In this document: in pieces, positions 8,663-17,315 of the stretch
Layout: each line of letters begins with the position of its first letter
How positions within the stretch are numbered: position 1 is the stretch's first letter
Program-made: the position numbers and the translations under genes
DNA from: Candidatus Acidianus copahuensis
Lineage (GTDB): Archaea; Thermoproteota; Thermoprotei_A; Sulfolobales; Sulfolobaceae
DNA: 64,000 nucleotides
Assembly: GCF_000632495.1 (NCBI RefSeq)
Contig: NZ_JFZT01000048.1
Coordinates: 124,001-188,000 of the forward strand
Direction: 5' to 3'
The notes under the pieces: model-generated
The model's input: the letters and a program-made list of their open reading frames with translations, nothing else
Databases searched by the model: none
Told to the model about the DNA's origin: nothing

Positions 8663-9445
8663 ATGCCAATTTCCATTTTATCAAAAGATACTTACTCTAT
8701 TTCTTTAGTTTTAGATGGTTATCCACTTGAGTTAGCAAGCGCTATTCGTAGGGCATCAATGCTATATACTCCTGTTATGGCAGTAGACGAAGTGTATATT
8801 GTGGAAAATAATAGCTTGCTGTACGATGAAGTATTAGCTCATAGATTAGCTATGATCCCTTTTTCGTCAGAAGAAGCAATATCTCACTATAGATCGCCTG
8901 ATGAATGCGCTGAATGTAAGGAAAATTGTGATGGATGTTTCTCTAACATCTATCTAGAAGTTGAGGCTAAGGATAAAGAGACCATGGTATATTCTAGGGA
9001 TATTAAATCTGATGACCCAACCATTACACCAATTAGCGATAGTATTCCAATAGTTCTTCTTGGAAAGAATCAAAAGATATCACTTCAAGCTAAGCTTAGG
9101 TTAGGTTATGGGGCAGAACACTCCAAATTTAATCCTGTTGCTGCTGCAGTAGTGAGGTATTATCCGAAAGTTATAGTAGAAGAGGATTGTCAGATTGCTA
9201 TTGAGGTATGCCCAGAAAATGTGTTCGAGAGTAAGGACGGCAAACTTGTAGTTAAGAACGAAGCATCTTGTACTTTATGTCAAGAATGTACAAGAGTATG
9301 TAAAGGTATAAAGGTTGAACAAGTAGAAGGTAAATATATTCTTTACGTAGAAAGTGTAGGTAGTCTTAAGCCAGAGAGAGTTTTAATAGAGGCTAGTAAG
9401 AGTATACTTCGTAAGTTAAACGAACTTAAGAAGGTGATTGGATGA
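8663..9445 (+). CDS. rpo3: RNA polymerase subunit Rpo3 (RpoD) with Fe-S domain
   Basis: 260 residues, the archaeal counterpart of bacterial alpha and eukaryotic Rpb3. The N-terminal dimerisation domain (ILSKDTYSISLVLDGYPLELASAIRR) pairs with Rpo11 to start polymerase assembly. An inserted ferredoxin-like domain carries cysteines at 183, 203, 206, 209 and 213, the set known to hold an Fe-S cluster in the Sulfolobus enzyme. A second cysteine group ECAECKENCDGC lies at 81-92. The gene abuts rps11 and overlaps rpl18e by 4 bases (ATGA), so translation is probably coupled. Confidence 0.97.
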   Translation: MPISILSKDTYSISLVLDGYPLELASAIRRASMLYTPVMAVDEVYIVENNSLLYDEVLAHRLAMIPFSSEEAISHYRSPDECAECKENCDGCFSNIYLEVEAKDKETMVYSRDIKSDDPTITPISDSIPIVLLGKNQKISLQAKLRLGYGAEHSKFNPVAAAVVRYYPKVIVEEDCQIAIEVCPENVFESKDGKLVVKNEASCTLCQECTRVCKGIKVEQVEGKYILYVESVGSLKPERVLIEASKSILRKLNELKKVIG

Positions 9446-9795
9446 GAAGGACAGGTAGTACCGACATATTAGCTAGAAAGTTAATTAGGAGTCTTCAAAA
9501 GCAAGATAAACCTCTGTGGAAAGTCACTGCGGATATGTTGCAGTCCCCATCTAGAAAGAGAACCTATGTTAATTTATATAAAATTGAAAAATATGCGAAG
9601 GAAGGAGAAGTGGTAGTAATACCTGGTAAAGTACTAGGAATAGGTTCTATTTCTAAACCTGTTACAGTTGTAGCTTTAGACTTTTCGAAGTCAGCAATAG
9701 AGAAGATCAATAAGGTCGGGGGAAAAGTAGTAGGTCTTTACAATTTTGATAAGCTAGATTTAAAGGGTAAGCATGTGAGGTTGATGAGAAAATGA
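9442..9795 (+). CDS. rpl18e: 50S ribosomal protein L18e (eL18)
   Basis: 117 residues. The pattern RRTGSTDILARKLIRSLQK, PSRKRTYVNLYKIEKYA and VVIPGKVLGIGSISKPVTV identifies archaeal L18e, related to bacterial L15. It is a structural protein of the large subunit. It overlaps rpo3 by 4 bases at its start and rpl13 by 4 bases at its end, so all three are probably translated by termination-reinitiation on a common mRNA. Confidence 0.96.
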   Translation: MRRTGSTDILARKLIRSLQKQDKPLWKVTADMLQSPSRKRTYVNLYKIEKYAKEGEVVVIPGKVLGIGSISKPVTVVALDFSKSAIEKINKVGGKVVGLYNFDKLDLKGKHVRLMRK

Positions 9796-10235
9796 CTGAT
9801 GAAGTAATAATAAATGCGGAAAATCAGATACTTGGCAGGTTATGTTCTAATACTGTAAGGCTTCTTAAAGAAGGAAAGAAAGTTAAGATAGTTAACATAG
9901 AGAAAGCGGTAATAAGTGGTCCTAAGTCAAGAGTTGTGAGCGGATACAAGCTTCTATTTACAGTAAGGACTATGTTTAACCCTGAAAGACAGGGCATAAG
10001 AAGGCCAAAAAATCCTATCAACATTGCTAAAAGAACAATTAGAGGTATGTTACCAAAAACTCCTAAAGGAAAAGAAATGTTTAAGTCTTTGATAATATAT
10101 GTTGGTGTGCCAGCTGAACTTCAAGGGAAAGAAACGATTTCCTTTTCTAATTCTTCTGTATCGAGGTTGAAAGGAAAATATATTACTGTAGGTGAATTAG
10201 CTAGTGAATTAGGGTGGAACAATGGAAGAAAGTAA
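9792..10235 (+). CDS. rpl13: 50S ribosomal protein L13 (uL13)
   Basis: 147 residues. ENQILGRLCSNTVRLLKEGKKV and the arginine-rich GMLPKTPKGKEMFKSL segment are characteristic of archaeal L13, an early assembly protein of the large subunit. The start overlaps rpl18e by 4 bases and the end overlaps rps9 by 14 bases, in the conserved archaeal order rpl18e-rpl13-rps9. Confidence 0.97.
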   Translation: MTDEVIINAENQILGRLCSNTVRLLKEGKKVKIVNIEKAVISGPKSRVVSGYKLLFTVRTMFNPERQGIRRPKNPINIAKRTIRGMLPKTPKGKEMFKSLIIYVGVPAELQGKETISFSNSSVSRLKGKYITVGELASELGWNNGRK

Positions 10236-10632
10236 AGTTATAATAACTACCGCAAGAAGAAAAATGGCGAGGGCAAAATGCTATTTATATCAAGGTAAAG
10301 GTAGGGTAATGATTAATGATATACCTGTTGAAGTAATTCCAGTAGAGGTAATGAGGTTAAAAATAATGGAGCCTTTGCTTTTGGCAGGGGATTCTATTTT
10401 GTCGCAGATCGATGCTAAGGTTTACACTAGTGGAGGAGGGATAATGGGGCAAGCTGATGCAGCTAGAATGGCTCTAGCTAGGGCTTTGGTCTCATTTAGT
10501 GGTAGTCAAGAGCTTAAAGATATGTATAAGCAATATGATAGAACCATGTTAGCTGGAGATCCTAGGCAGACCGAGTCAGAAAAGTGGATGAGATATAGTG
10601 CAAGAAGATGGAGACAGAAATCATATAGGTGA
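10222..10632 (+). CDS. rps9: 30S ribosomal protein S9 (uS9)
   Basis: 136 residues. It opens with TARRKMARAKCYLYQGKGRV, has GGGIMGQADAARMALARAL in the middle, and ends with the basic SARRWRQKSYR tail, whose last residues reach the P-site tRNA in known ribosome structures. It begins within the last 14 bases of rpl13, so translational coupling is likely. rpo10 follows after 6 bases. Confidence 0.97.
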   Translation: MEESKVIITTARRKMARAKCYLYQGKGRVMINDIPVEVIPVEVMRLKIMEPLLLAGDSILSQIDAKVYTSGGGIMGQADAARMALARALVSFSGSQELKDMYKQYDRTMLAGDPRQTESEKWMRYSARRWRQKSYR

Positions 10633-10638
10633 AACGAA

Positions 10639-10839
10639 ATGATTATACCAGTTAGATGTTTTACATGCGGTTCCTTAATAGCAGATAAATGGGAGTCATT
10701 TATAACTAGAGTGAGTTCTGGAGAAGATCCTGGGAAGGTTTTGGATAGTTTAGGAGTAAAGAGGTATTGTTGCAGGAGAATGCTCTTAAGTAACGTTGAC
10801 ATTATTAAGGAAGTCGTTAATTACACTAGACCAATTTAA
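10639..10839 (+). CDS. rpo10: RNA polymerase subunit Rpo10 (RpoN)
   Basis: 66 residues, full length for the archaeal homologue of Rpb10. The zinc-binding signature is present: PVRCFTCG near residues 4-11 and YCCRRML near 44-50. The subunit bridges Rpo3 and the large subunits and is needed for assembly, which fits its place in the same operon as rpo3. It is followed by rps2 after 11 bases. Confidence 0.97.
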   Translation: MIIPVRCFTCGSLIADKWESFITRVSSGEDPGKVLDSLGVKRYCCRRMLLSNVDIIKEVVNYTRPI

Positions 10840-10850
10840 AGGTGAGTTAG

Positions 10851-11528
10851 ATGAGTGAAGAGGAAAGAGGTTCAAATTTATCCGAGGATGAAAAAGCTGA
10901 ATTGCAGAAATCAGAAAAAGGCGCAGTAATTGAACTCCTGGTTCCACTTGAGAATTATCTTTCAGCTGGAGTTCATATAGGAACCCATAGTTGTACTAAG
11001 TATATGCAAAACTTTATCTATAGAGTGAGGCCTGAAGGTCTTTATGTTCTTGATGTGAGAAAAATAGATGAGAGACTTAGGATTGCTGCGAGATTTCTTG
11101 CTAGGTTCTCTCCCGCTTCGATGCTAGCTGTAGCAACTAGACCATACGCATTCATGCCTGTACAAAAATTCGCGGAAGTTGTGGGAGGTAAATACATAAC
11201 TGGTAGATTAGTTCCAGGTACTCTAACTAACGCTTATCTAAATAATTATATAGAACCAGAAGTGCTACTTGTATCAGATCCAAGAACTGACACGCAAGCG
11301 ATAAAAGAAGCATCAAAGATGGGAATCCCAGTGGTAGCTTTTGCAGATACTGATGCAAAAATTGACTTTGTTGACCTAGTTATACCAGCTAATAATAAGG
11401 GAAGAAAATCGTTGGCATTGCTCTATTGGGCTTTAGCTAGGCAAGTACTGAGAGAAAGGAAAGATATCGCGGCTGATTCTGACATACCTGTAAAAGTAGA
11501 AGAATTTGAGGTGAAGTTAGTACAATGA
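10851..11528 (+). CDS. rps2: 30S ribosomal protein S2 (uS2)
   Basis: 225 residues. After a charged N-terminal stretch come LSAGVHIGTHSCTKYMQNFIYR and GLYVLDVRKIDERLRIAARFL, then ITGRLVPGTLTN and LVSDPRTDTQAIKEASKMGIPV, the family signatures. S2 binds late in 30S assembly near the head-body junction. A GGTGAG site at 10841-10846 precedes the ATG. It overlaps the Memo-family gene by 4 bases, so the operon continues. Confidence 0.97.
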   Translation: MSEEERGSNLSEDEKAELQKSEKGAVIELLVPLENYLSAGVHIGTHSCTKYMQNFIYRVRPEGLYVLDVRKIDERLRIAARFLARFSPASMLAVATRPYAFMPVQKFAEVVGGKYITGRLVPGTLTNAYLNNYIEPEVLLVSDPRTDTQAIKEASKMGIPVVAFADTDAKIDFVDLVIPANNKGRKSLALLYWALARQVLRERKDIAADSDIPVKVEEFEVKLVQ

Positions 11529-12376
11529 ATAGAAAGCCGGCTGTTGCCGGCTCCTTTTATGATTCGGATCCCATTGAACTAAGGAAATTAATCGAGTGGT
11601 CGTTTCTTCATCAAGTTGGACCCGGTTCCTTGCCCAAGATTTCTGCAGTTAAGAAGCCTAGAGACAACTTATTTTTTGTAGTTCCGCATGCAGGCTATAT
11701 ATATAGTGGACCTGTGGCTGCACATTCCTTTTACTATTTAGCGGAAGAAGGAAAACCTGATGTAGTCATAGTTATTGGGCCAAATCACACTGGTTTAGGT
11801 TCTTACGTGTCTATTTGGCCTAAAGGAGAATGGGAGACTCCTTTAGGTAATGCTAAAATCGATGAAGGATTAGCAATGGAGCTAGTTAAAGACGGAGAAG
11901 TTATAGATATAGATGAAAAAGCTCATATGTACGAACATTCAATTGAAGTTCAAATACCTTTTTTGCAGTATCTTTTTCAAGACGTTAAAATAATTCCAAT
12001 AGTTGTTATGCTTCAAACTCCGGATATTGCAGAATTTTTAGCTGAAGCTATCTATAGATTGATGAAAAGACATCAAGACCTGGATATAGTAGTTCTATCG
12101 AGTAGCGATATGAACCATTACGACCCATATGATATAACTTACAAGAAAGACGAAATGGCAATCCAGAAAATTCAGCAGTTAGATTATAAGGGATTATATG
12201 ATGTAGTTGAGAATAAAGATGTTACTATGTGTGGTTATGTTCCAGTGATGGTATCTATGATTTTAGCCAGAAAGCTCTCAAAGAAAGCTTATATTTTAAA
12301 GCATGCAACATCTGGTGATACTTCAGGAGATAAGAGTTCAGTCGTGGGATATCTTGCAGCAAGGTTTGGAAGCTGA
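11525..12376 (+). CDS. Memo family protein (AmmeMemoRadiSam system protein B)
   Basis: 283 residues, full length for the Memo family. Signatures are RKPAVAGSFYDSDP at the start, VVPHAGYIYSGPVAAHSFY at about 54-72, IGPNHTG, HSIEVQIPF and SSSDMNHY. The fold resembles extradiol dioxygenases, with conserved histidines that may bind metal. The function in archaea is not established, but the gene is habitually attached to rps2 and isoprenoid genes in crenarchaea. It starts inside the last 4 bases of rps2. Confidence 0.92.
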   Translation: MNRKPAVAGSFYDSDPIELRKLIEWSFLHQVGPGSLPKISAVKKPRDNLFFVVPHAGYIYSGPVAAHSFYYLAEEGKPDVVIVIGPNHTGLGSYVSIWPKGEWETPLGNAKIDEGLAMELVKDGEVIDIDEKAHMYEHSIEVQIPFLQYLFQDVKIIPIVVMLQTPDIAEFLAEAIYRLMKRHQDLDIVVLSSSDMNHYDPYDITYKKDEMAIQKIQQLDYKGLYDVVENKDVTMCGYVPVMVSMILARKLSKKAYILKHATSGDTSGDKSSVVGYLAARFGS

Positions 12377-13031
12377 ATTTCCTATATGTTTTTCCGGAAT
12401 TCCATTAAAAGTAAATAATCCTATCTTTATTGTAATGACTAAAGGTATTATAAGCTTTTCTGAGATAAATCAAGATATTTGGGGTATTTCACAATATTTT
12501 AAGGATGCTACTGGATTTTCCCCAACAACGTTCTACACTATAAATGGAGAGATTCCTTTGTCATCAAAGTATATTTTATCAACTGAAATGACGTTAAAGG
12601 AAATGATGCGAAAATTAGGAATAAATATCTCTAAAGAGGAATTTTTTCAAATCCTTAACCTTATAGATGAGGTAGCTTTTGATTCTGAAGTTATAAGAGG
12701 TATGAGAAAGTCCATGGAGGCGAATTCTTCACTATTGTATAGAGATCTGGAAGATCCTGTTTTAGTAAATTTTCCAGTCTTAAACATTAAAGCATTAATG
12801 AGTTATCCACTTGGAGATCCTGTGTATAAAGATAATGCACTAATTCATCTAACTGGTTATTTACCCTCAGCGATAGCAGAAGGGAAAACTTTTCTTATAA
12901 GTGTAGAAAATGGTTTGTGGGGCTCTTTATATTCTCTTCCAATATTGAATGTAAAAAACTGGAAATGGATATGGGATTTAAATTATTCAACTCTAATAAG
13001 TTTTAATTTAGACGAATCAGACAATTTATAA
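12366..13031 (+). CDS. Unknown protein, possibly a degenerate GHMP-kinase relative
   Basis: About 221 residues from a TTG start at 12366 that overlaps the Memo gene by 11 bases; the frame is open upstream to ATG 12303, but that would overlap 74 bases. An internal ATG at about 12438 is also possible. I do not recognise a family with confidence. The layout of a stretch GEIPLSSKYILSTEMTLKEM followed by MRKLGINISKEEFF is reminiscent of the P-x3-G-L-S-S-S-A helix region of GHMP kinases (mevalonate kinase family), but the glycine-serine phosphate-binding motif is missing. Its position between Memo and fni, inside an isoprenoid gene run, makes a mevalonate-pathway ancestry plausible; this is inference. 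Confidence 0.6.
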   Translation: MEAEFPICFSGIPLKVNNPIFIVMTKGIISFSEINQDIWGISQYFKDATGFSPTTFYTINGEIPLSSKYILSTEMTLKEMMRKLGINISKEEFFQILNLIDEVAFDSEVIRGMRKSMEANSSLLYRDLEDPVLVNFPVLNIKALMSYPLGDPVYKDNALIHLTGYLPSAIAEGKTFLISVENGLWGSLYSLPILNVKNWKWIWDLNYSTLISFNLDESDNL

Positions 13032-13123
13032 CTTTAAGCATTGCACATATATTAATGGCTATTCAAATGGTTATTCTGTTTAAACGAGAAAAAGAATTTA
13101 GTCTCCTTATGTTATAAGGACTT

Positions 13124-14245
13124 ATGGATATAATAAGCCGTAAACTTGAGCATGTCGAGATTTGTTTATTTGAAGATGTGGAGTCTGGTAACACTTTGCT
13201 TGATAACGTTACTTTAATTCATCAGGCAATGCCAGGTATTTCATTAGGCGATGTGAAAACTAAGATACGTTTTCTAGGAAAAGAAATATCCTACCCGATA
13301 ATGGTAACAGGCATGACTGGCGGAAATCCAGAGCTAGGTAGAATTAACGGCATTATAGCAGAGGTTATTGAGGATATGGGCCTAGCTATGGGCGTAGGTA
13401 GTCAAAGAGTAGCTTTAGAAAAGGCAGAGGCTATGAGCAGTTTTAAAATAGTAAGAAAGTATGCCCCTACTGCTCCGATAATTTCAAACATAGGAGCTGC
13501 CCAACTTCTTAAAGGCTACGGCCTCAAAGAACTACGAGATCTTGTTAGCATGATAGAGGCTGACGGTATTGCTGTTCATCTTAACCCAGCACAAGAGGTT
13601 TTCCAACCAGAAGGTGAACCATTCTACTCTGTGGAAATCTTAGCTAAGCTTAGAGATATTTCTAAGGAATTAGGAGTCCCTATAATAATAAAGGAGACAG
13701 GAACAGGAATATCTATCGAAACTGCAAAAGCATTTTCTGACATAGGAATTAATTATTTTGATATATCTGGAAGCGGAGGGACAAGTTGGGTATCTGTAGA
13801 AATGTTTAGAGATGAGAGAAAGGGAAGCTGGAAAAAGGAAAGTGCTAAACTATTTTCTAATTGGGGAATTCCAACTGCTGCATCAATAATTGAGACTAGA
13901 TTTGCTTCACCTAATGCAACAATAATAGGCAGTGGCGGAATTAGAAACGGTCTGCATGTAGCTAAGGCAATAGCCTTAGGTTCTAATTTAGCAGGAATGG
14001 CTCATCCAGTGCTAAAGGAAGCAGTGGCCGGAAAAGACGCATTAATTAATTTCTTTAATAGGGTAGAGTTTGAGTTAAAAGCGGCTATGATGCTTACTGG
14101 ATCTAAGGATATTGAGTCATTAATGAAATCGCCTATAGTCATTACAGGAGAATTAAAGGATTGGATGGAAAGTAGGGAGATAAGCTTATCTTTGTTTAAT
14201 AAGGTTAGAAAAAGAGAATATGGAACTTCAAGAGTATTTCAATGA
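13124..14245 (+). CDS. fni: Isopentenyl-diphosphate delta-isomerase, type II (FMN-dependent)
   Basis: 373 residues. Type II isomerases interconvert IPP and DMAPP using FMN and NAD(P)H. The family segments are MVTGMTGGNPELGRIN at about 61-76, AMGVGSQR, ISNIGAAQL, AVHLNPAQE near 149-157, the glutamate region KETGTGIS, and the FMN-phosphate binding SGSGGTSW and GSGGIRNG. The enzyme supplies the allylic starter for the next gene, gds, with which it overlaps by 26 bases. A TTTAAAC element near 13079-13085 may be part of a promoter. Confidence 0.96.
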   Translation: MDIISRKLEHVEICLFEDVESGNTLLDNVTLIHQAMPGISLGDVKTKIRFLGKEISYPIMVTGMTGGNPELGRINGIIAEVIEDMGLAMGVGSQRVALEKAEAMSSFKIVRKYAPTAPIISNIGAAQLLKGYGLKELRDLVSMIEADGIAVHLNPAQEVFQPEGEPFYSVEILAKLRDISKELGVPIIIKETGTGISIETAKAFSDIGINYFDISGSGGTSWVSVEMFRDERKGSWKKESAKLFSNWGIPTAASIIETRFASPNATIIGSGGIRNGLHVAKAIALGSNLAGMAHPVLKEAVAGKDALINFFNRVEFELKAAMMLTGSKDIESLMKSPIVITGELKDWMESREISLSLFNKVRKREYGTSRVFQ

Positions 14246-15203
14246 AATAGTAAGAAATGTTGATATGGAAATACAAAATAGACTAAAAGGAGATGTTAAG
14301 GGGCTATACGAAGCATCATACCATCTTTTTACTGCTGGAGGAAAAAGGCTTAGGCCTCTTGTTGTTGTTTCCGTTGCTAACGTTTTAGGAGGTGATATTA
14401 ATAGAGCATATTTAGCAGCGACAGCAGTAGAAATCCTTCATAACTTTACTTTAATACATGACGACATAATGGATCAGGATACGATCAGAAGAGGAGTTCC
14501 CACTGTTCATGTAAAGTGGGGAGTTCCAATGGCTATTCTCGCAGGAGATCTTCTTCACGCTAAGGCCTTTGAGGTATTAAGTGACGCGCTTAAAGGATTA
14601 GAAAATGACAGGATATTTTTAGGTTTCTCAGAATTTGCGAAGTCTACTGAAATAATAGCTGAAGGTCAAACTATGGACATGGAATTTGAGAATAGAAATG
14701 ATGTAACCGAAGTTGAATATATAAAAATGATAGAAAAGAAAACAGCTCAACTCTTTTCTTGTTCCGCATTTTTAGGTGCTTTAATATCCAAGGCTAATGA
14801 TTACTTCCTGGATAAAGCTAAAATTCTAGGCTTGAAAATGGGAACAGCTTTTCAGATAGTAGATGATATTCTTGGTTTGACTGCTGAAGAGAAAGATCTA
14901 GGTAAACCAGTATATAGCGATATTAGAGAGAGTAAAAAAACTATATTACTAATAAGAGCATTAAATGAGGCAAGCGAGTCGGAAAAGAAAACGATCATGG
15001 AAGGTTTAGGTTCAAAGGATCCTGAAAAAATAAGAAAGGCTGCAGAAATAGTCAAGAACTTATCCTTAGATTATGCATATTCACTTGCTGAAAAGTTAGC
15101 TGAAGAGGCAAACAGAATAATAGAAGAATGGGATTCAAACACCTCAATAGGTGGAAAGGCTTTAAAATATCTTGTTGAGCTTACAGTCAAAAGGCGAAAA
15201 TAG
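14220..15203 (+). CDS. gds: Geranylgeranyl/farnesyl diphosphate synthase
   Basis: 327 residues of the trans-prenyltransferase family. The first aspartate-rich motif LIHDDIMDQD has D81, D82 and D85, and the second, QIVDDILG, has D215 and D216. GGKRLRP at 40-46 binds diphosphate. Residues just before the first DDxxD, with F76 and no nearby bulky tyrosine pair, are compatible with a C20 product, the precursor of archaeal membrane lipids. It overlaps fni by 26 bases and its TAG stop shares a base with the GTG start of aglH, so fni-gds-aglH are probably one transcription unit. Confidence 0.95.
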   Translation: MELQEYFNEIVRNVDMEIQNRLKGDVKGLYEASYHLFTAGGKRLRPLVVVSVANVLGGDINRAYLAATAVEILHNFTLIHDDIMDQDTIRRGVPTVHVKWGVPMAILAGDLLHAKAFEVLSDALKGLENDRIFLGFSEFAKSTEIIAEGQTMDMEFENRNDVTEVEYIKMIEKKTAQLFSCSAFLGALISKANDYFLDKAKILGLKMGTAFQIVDDILGLTAEEKDLGKPVYSDIRESKKTILLIRALNEASESEKKTIMEGLGSKDPEKIRKAAEIVKNLSLDYAYSLAEKLAEEANRIIEEWDSNTSIGGKALKYLVELTVKRRK

Positions 15204-16162
15204 TGTTTCCTGTTATTCCGATAATCACAAGCTTTCTAGTTACTTTTATGGCAACTTCCTGGTTAATTAAAGTAGTAAAAGAGAGAAGAATTGTCGGAAT
15301 AGATATTAATAAGAGAGAAAAGCAAGAAATCCCCTCCTTAGGAGGTATAGGAGTAGTAGCCGGTTTTGTAGCTGGCTCGTTTGCACTCTTAGTTGAAAAT
15401 CCAACACATATTAAAGTAATTTCGGCAATCCTCATCTCTTCTTTGCTTATCGCCTTTTTAGGTCTAATTGATGATTTCTTAAACCTTAAGCAGTCTATAA
15501 GGGCTTTCATGCCTATTTTTGCTTCTGTACCTCTAGCAGTTTTTAGTGTAGGACATTCAATAATATCTATTCCATTCATAGGTCCTGTCAATTTTGGCTT
15601 AATTTACTATATTCTTATAATTCCTGGTGCATTAACGATAACATCTAACGCATTTAATATGCTTGAAGGCTTAAATGGACTAGGAACAGGTTTAGGTATA
15701 ATTATGGCGTCAGCTTTAGCTTACATTGGCCTAATACATACTGGAAATATAAGAGTTGCTGGATACTTGTCGCTAGTTTTGGTGGCTTCTCTGCTAGCAT
15801 TTTTATATTATAACAAATACCCTGCAAAAATTTTTATAGGGAATATAGGGACTTACTTTATAGGTTCAGTTATAGGTTCAATTGGCATTTCTGGATTTAT
15901 GTTCACAGCTTTAGCGGTGCTCTATTTACCTTATGTAATTGAGTTCATCCTTAAGGCAAGGACTAGATTTAAGGGTGTTTCTTTTGGAAAGATTGATAGC
16001 GACGGAAAACTCTACTGGGATGAAAAACCAAACTCTTTGACTCATATAATAATGAAGATCGGTAAGATGAAGGAGTATCAGATAGTTATGATTATTTGGG
16101 TTATAGAAATATTATTTGCTATACTAGCTATAATATTACAGACAACAATAATACTGATATAA
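15203..16162 (+). CDS. aglH: GlcNAc-1-phosphotransferase to dolichyl phosphate (AglH-like)
   Basis: 319 residues with about ten hydrophobic segments, a polytopic membrane protein of the MraY/WecA/GPT family. Diagnostic motifs are EIPSLGGIG near 42-50, LGLIDDFLNLKQS with D90 and D91, and NAFNMLEGLNGLG near 151-163. The family transfers a sugar phosphate from a UDP-sugar to a polyprenyl phosphate. In Sulfolobus acidocaldarius the gene in this place encodes AglH, which starts N-glycan assembly on dolichyl phosphate. The GTG start lies on the last base of gds. Linkage to prenyl-diphosphate synthesis fits, since its lipid acceptor is an isoprenoid. Confidence 0.9.
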   Translation: MFPVIPIITSFLVTFMATSWLIKVVKERRIVGIDINKREKQEIPSLGGIGVVAGFVAGSFALLVENPTHIKVISAILISSLLIAFLGLIDDFLNLKQSIRAFMPIFASVPLAVFSVGHSIISIPFIGPVNFGLIYYILIIPGALTITSNAFNMLEGLNGLGTGLGIIMASALAYIGLIHTGNIRVAGYLSLVLVASLLAFLYYNKYPAKIFIGNIGTYFIGSVIGSIGISGFMFTALAVLYLPYVIEFILKARTRFKGVSFGKIDSDGKLYWDEKPNSLTHIIMKIGKMKEYQIVMIIWVIEILFAILAIILQTTIILI

Positions 16163-16930
16163 TAAGTGTGTGCTATGGGATCTGTGTTTATATTGAATCA
16201 AAATATATATTAATCCAAAAATTAGTTAAAATTCATTTATGATAATTTTTTATTGTAATAAGCAAGATGATTTTCCCTTTTTTATATATTTAGTTAGATA
16301 TTACGGTTTAGTATTTCTTCTCTGGTTTATAGCTTTCTCAAATGATATCTTAAAATTTAGATTAGCAAAAAGTAGATTTTATCATATTCTCTCATTCGCA
16401 ACACTTCTAACACTTCTGTAGAAGAGAAAACACTAAATTTTTTCATAATATTTTATTATTACTTTGACTTTTCTTAGTTTCATATAATTGAGGAACGATA
16501 TTTGTGTAAATATCTCAAGGTAAAGAGCTCTTAGATCTCCTAAAAGTACTGTATATTATCTACTCCATTAGTTTGGATATTATCACCAGTCTTTCTCCAT
16601 TAGAAAGACTTTACTACTCTTAAGTAGTGAAATCCTTATTGAGATCATTTTTAAACATGTTAAAGATGTTATGAGTTCTAAGGTGTTTACATTAAGTTCT
16701 CAACTTTCCAGTAATACACTCTCATTTCATTAAAGCGTTAATTATGGCTAATCTTTTACTATTATAATCAGGATATACAAAATGGTTTTATATGGACTGT
16801 AGGTCACTTTTTTTATCTTCTTGAATGGAGACTTCCACTCTCTTAACTTTCCAACAAGATGAATATCTTAAACTTTCAAGTTATAGCGACTAAAAAATCT
16901 TATATTTTACTATTTGCCATTTCTTTATGT
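16163..16930. other. Long AT-rich intergenic region upstream of tRNA-Pro
   Basis: About 770 bases with no gene I can support. A 60-codon hydrophobic frame at 16239-16421 has no recognisable family. On the minus strand around 16440-16560 there is one open stretch of about 39 codons containing KLRKVKVIIKYYEK, flanked by frames broken with stops. It could be a decayed gene, but there is not enough left to say of what. The region is AT-rich even for this genome. Its last 30 bases hold the promoter of tRNA-Pro. Confidence 0.5.
16899..16908 (+). promoter_or_regulatory. TATA box of tRNA-Pro
   Basis: CTTATATTTT centred about 27 bases before the first base of the mature tRNA, the normal distance from an archaeal TATA box to the transcription start. 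Confidence 0.6.
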
Positions 16931-17020
16931 GGGGCCGTAGTCTAGCCTGGACTAGGAACCTCTGGCTGGAATGCCAGGCTTGGGCCCTGGTGATCGCGGG
17001 TTCAAATCCCGCCGGCCCCA
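16931..17020 (+). tRNA. tRNA-Pro (anticodon TGG) with an intron upstream of the anticodon
   Basis: The acceptor stem pairs GGGGCCG with CGGCCCC, the discriminator is A, and no CCA is encoded. The T arm is GCGGG TTCAAAT CCCGC. The anticodon arm CCAGG CTTGGGC CCTGG reads TGG in the loop, giving proline. Between the D arm and this stem are about 15 extra bases. Removing one copy of the flanked CC (for example TCTGGCTGGAATGCC) restores a 75-base tRNA. The extra segment can form a 4-bp CTGG/CCAG helix as in a bulge-helix-bulge splice site, so it is read as an archaeal intron at a non-canonical place at or just inside the 5' side of the anticodon stem. The D-stem G10 partner is imperfect. Confidence 0.9.
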
Positions 17021-17202
17021 TAGTTGGATATAGAGAATTGTTTTGATTTCAGCTAGGATAAAGAACTTTACAGCAAACGTGAAATCGTGTTTTAATTACT
17101 ATAACTGGTATTGAATTACCTCAACCTCTCAGTTGTGGCTTCTGCTTCAGAATAAACTCGGAAAAGAGTATAAGGGTCAACTTCATAGATGAAGGGATCC
17201 GT

Positions 17203-17276
17203 TTCCTATTCCATAATAGACAGGATATTAACTACACCTACGATTACGATCTGTAGTTATTCATCTATTATAGGAA
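17203..17276. repeat. Long imperfect inverted repeat between two tRNA genes
   Basis: An outer arm TTCCTATTCCATAATAGA at 17203-17220 matches the complement of TCTATTATAGGAA at 17264-17276 apart from a 5-base bulge. An inner perfect 8-bp pair, TAACTACA at 17229-17236 and TGTAGTTA at 17252-17259, closes a 15-base loop. The structure lies about 40 bases beyond the 3' end of the minus-strand tRNA-Asn. It may be a transcript-end structure, a small RNA or a decayed mobile-element end. Confidence 0.5.
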
Positions 17277-17315
17277 CTACATTAGAAATCTCATCCACAG
17301 AAGAGGATTATATGG

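Noticed and set aside
16239..16421. A 60-codon hydrophobic plus-strand frame in the gap before tRNA-Pro
   Set aside because: AT-rich low-complexity sequence, no family resemblance, no clear promoter spacing or ribosome-binding site; likely a chance frame.
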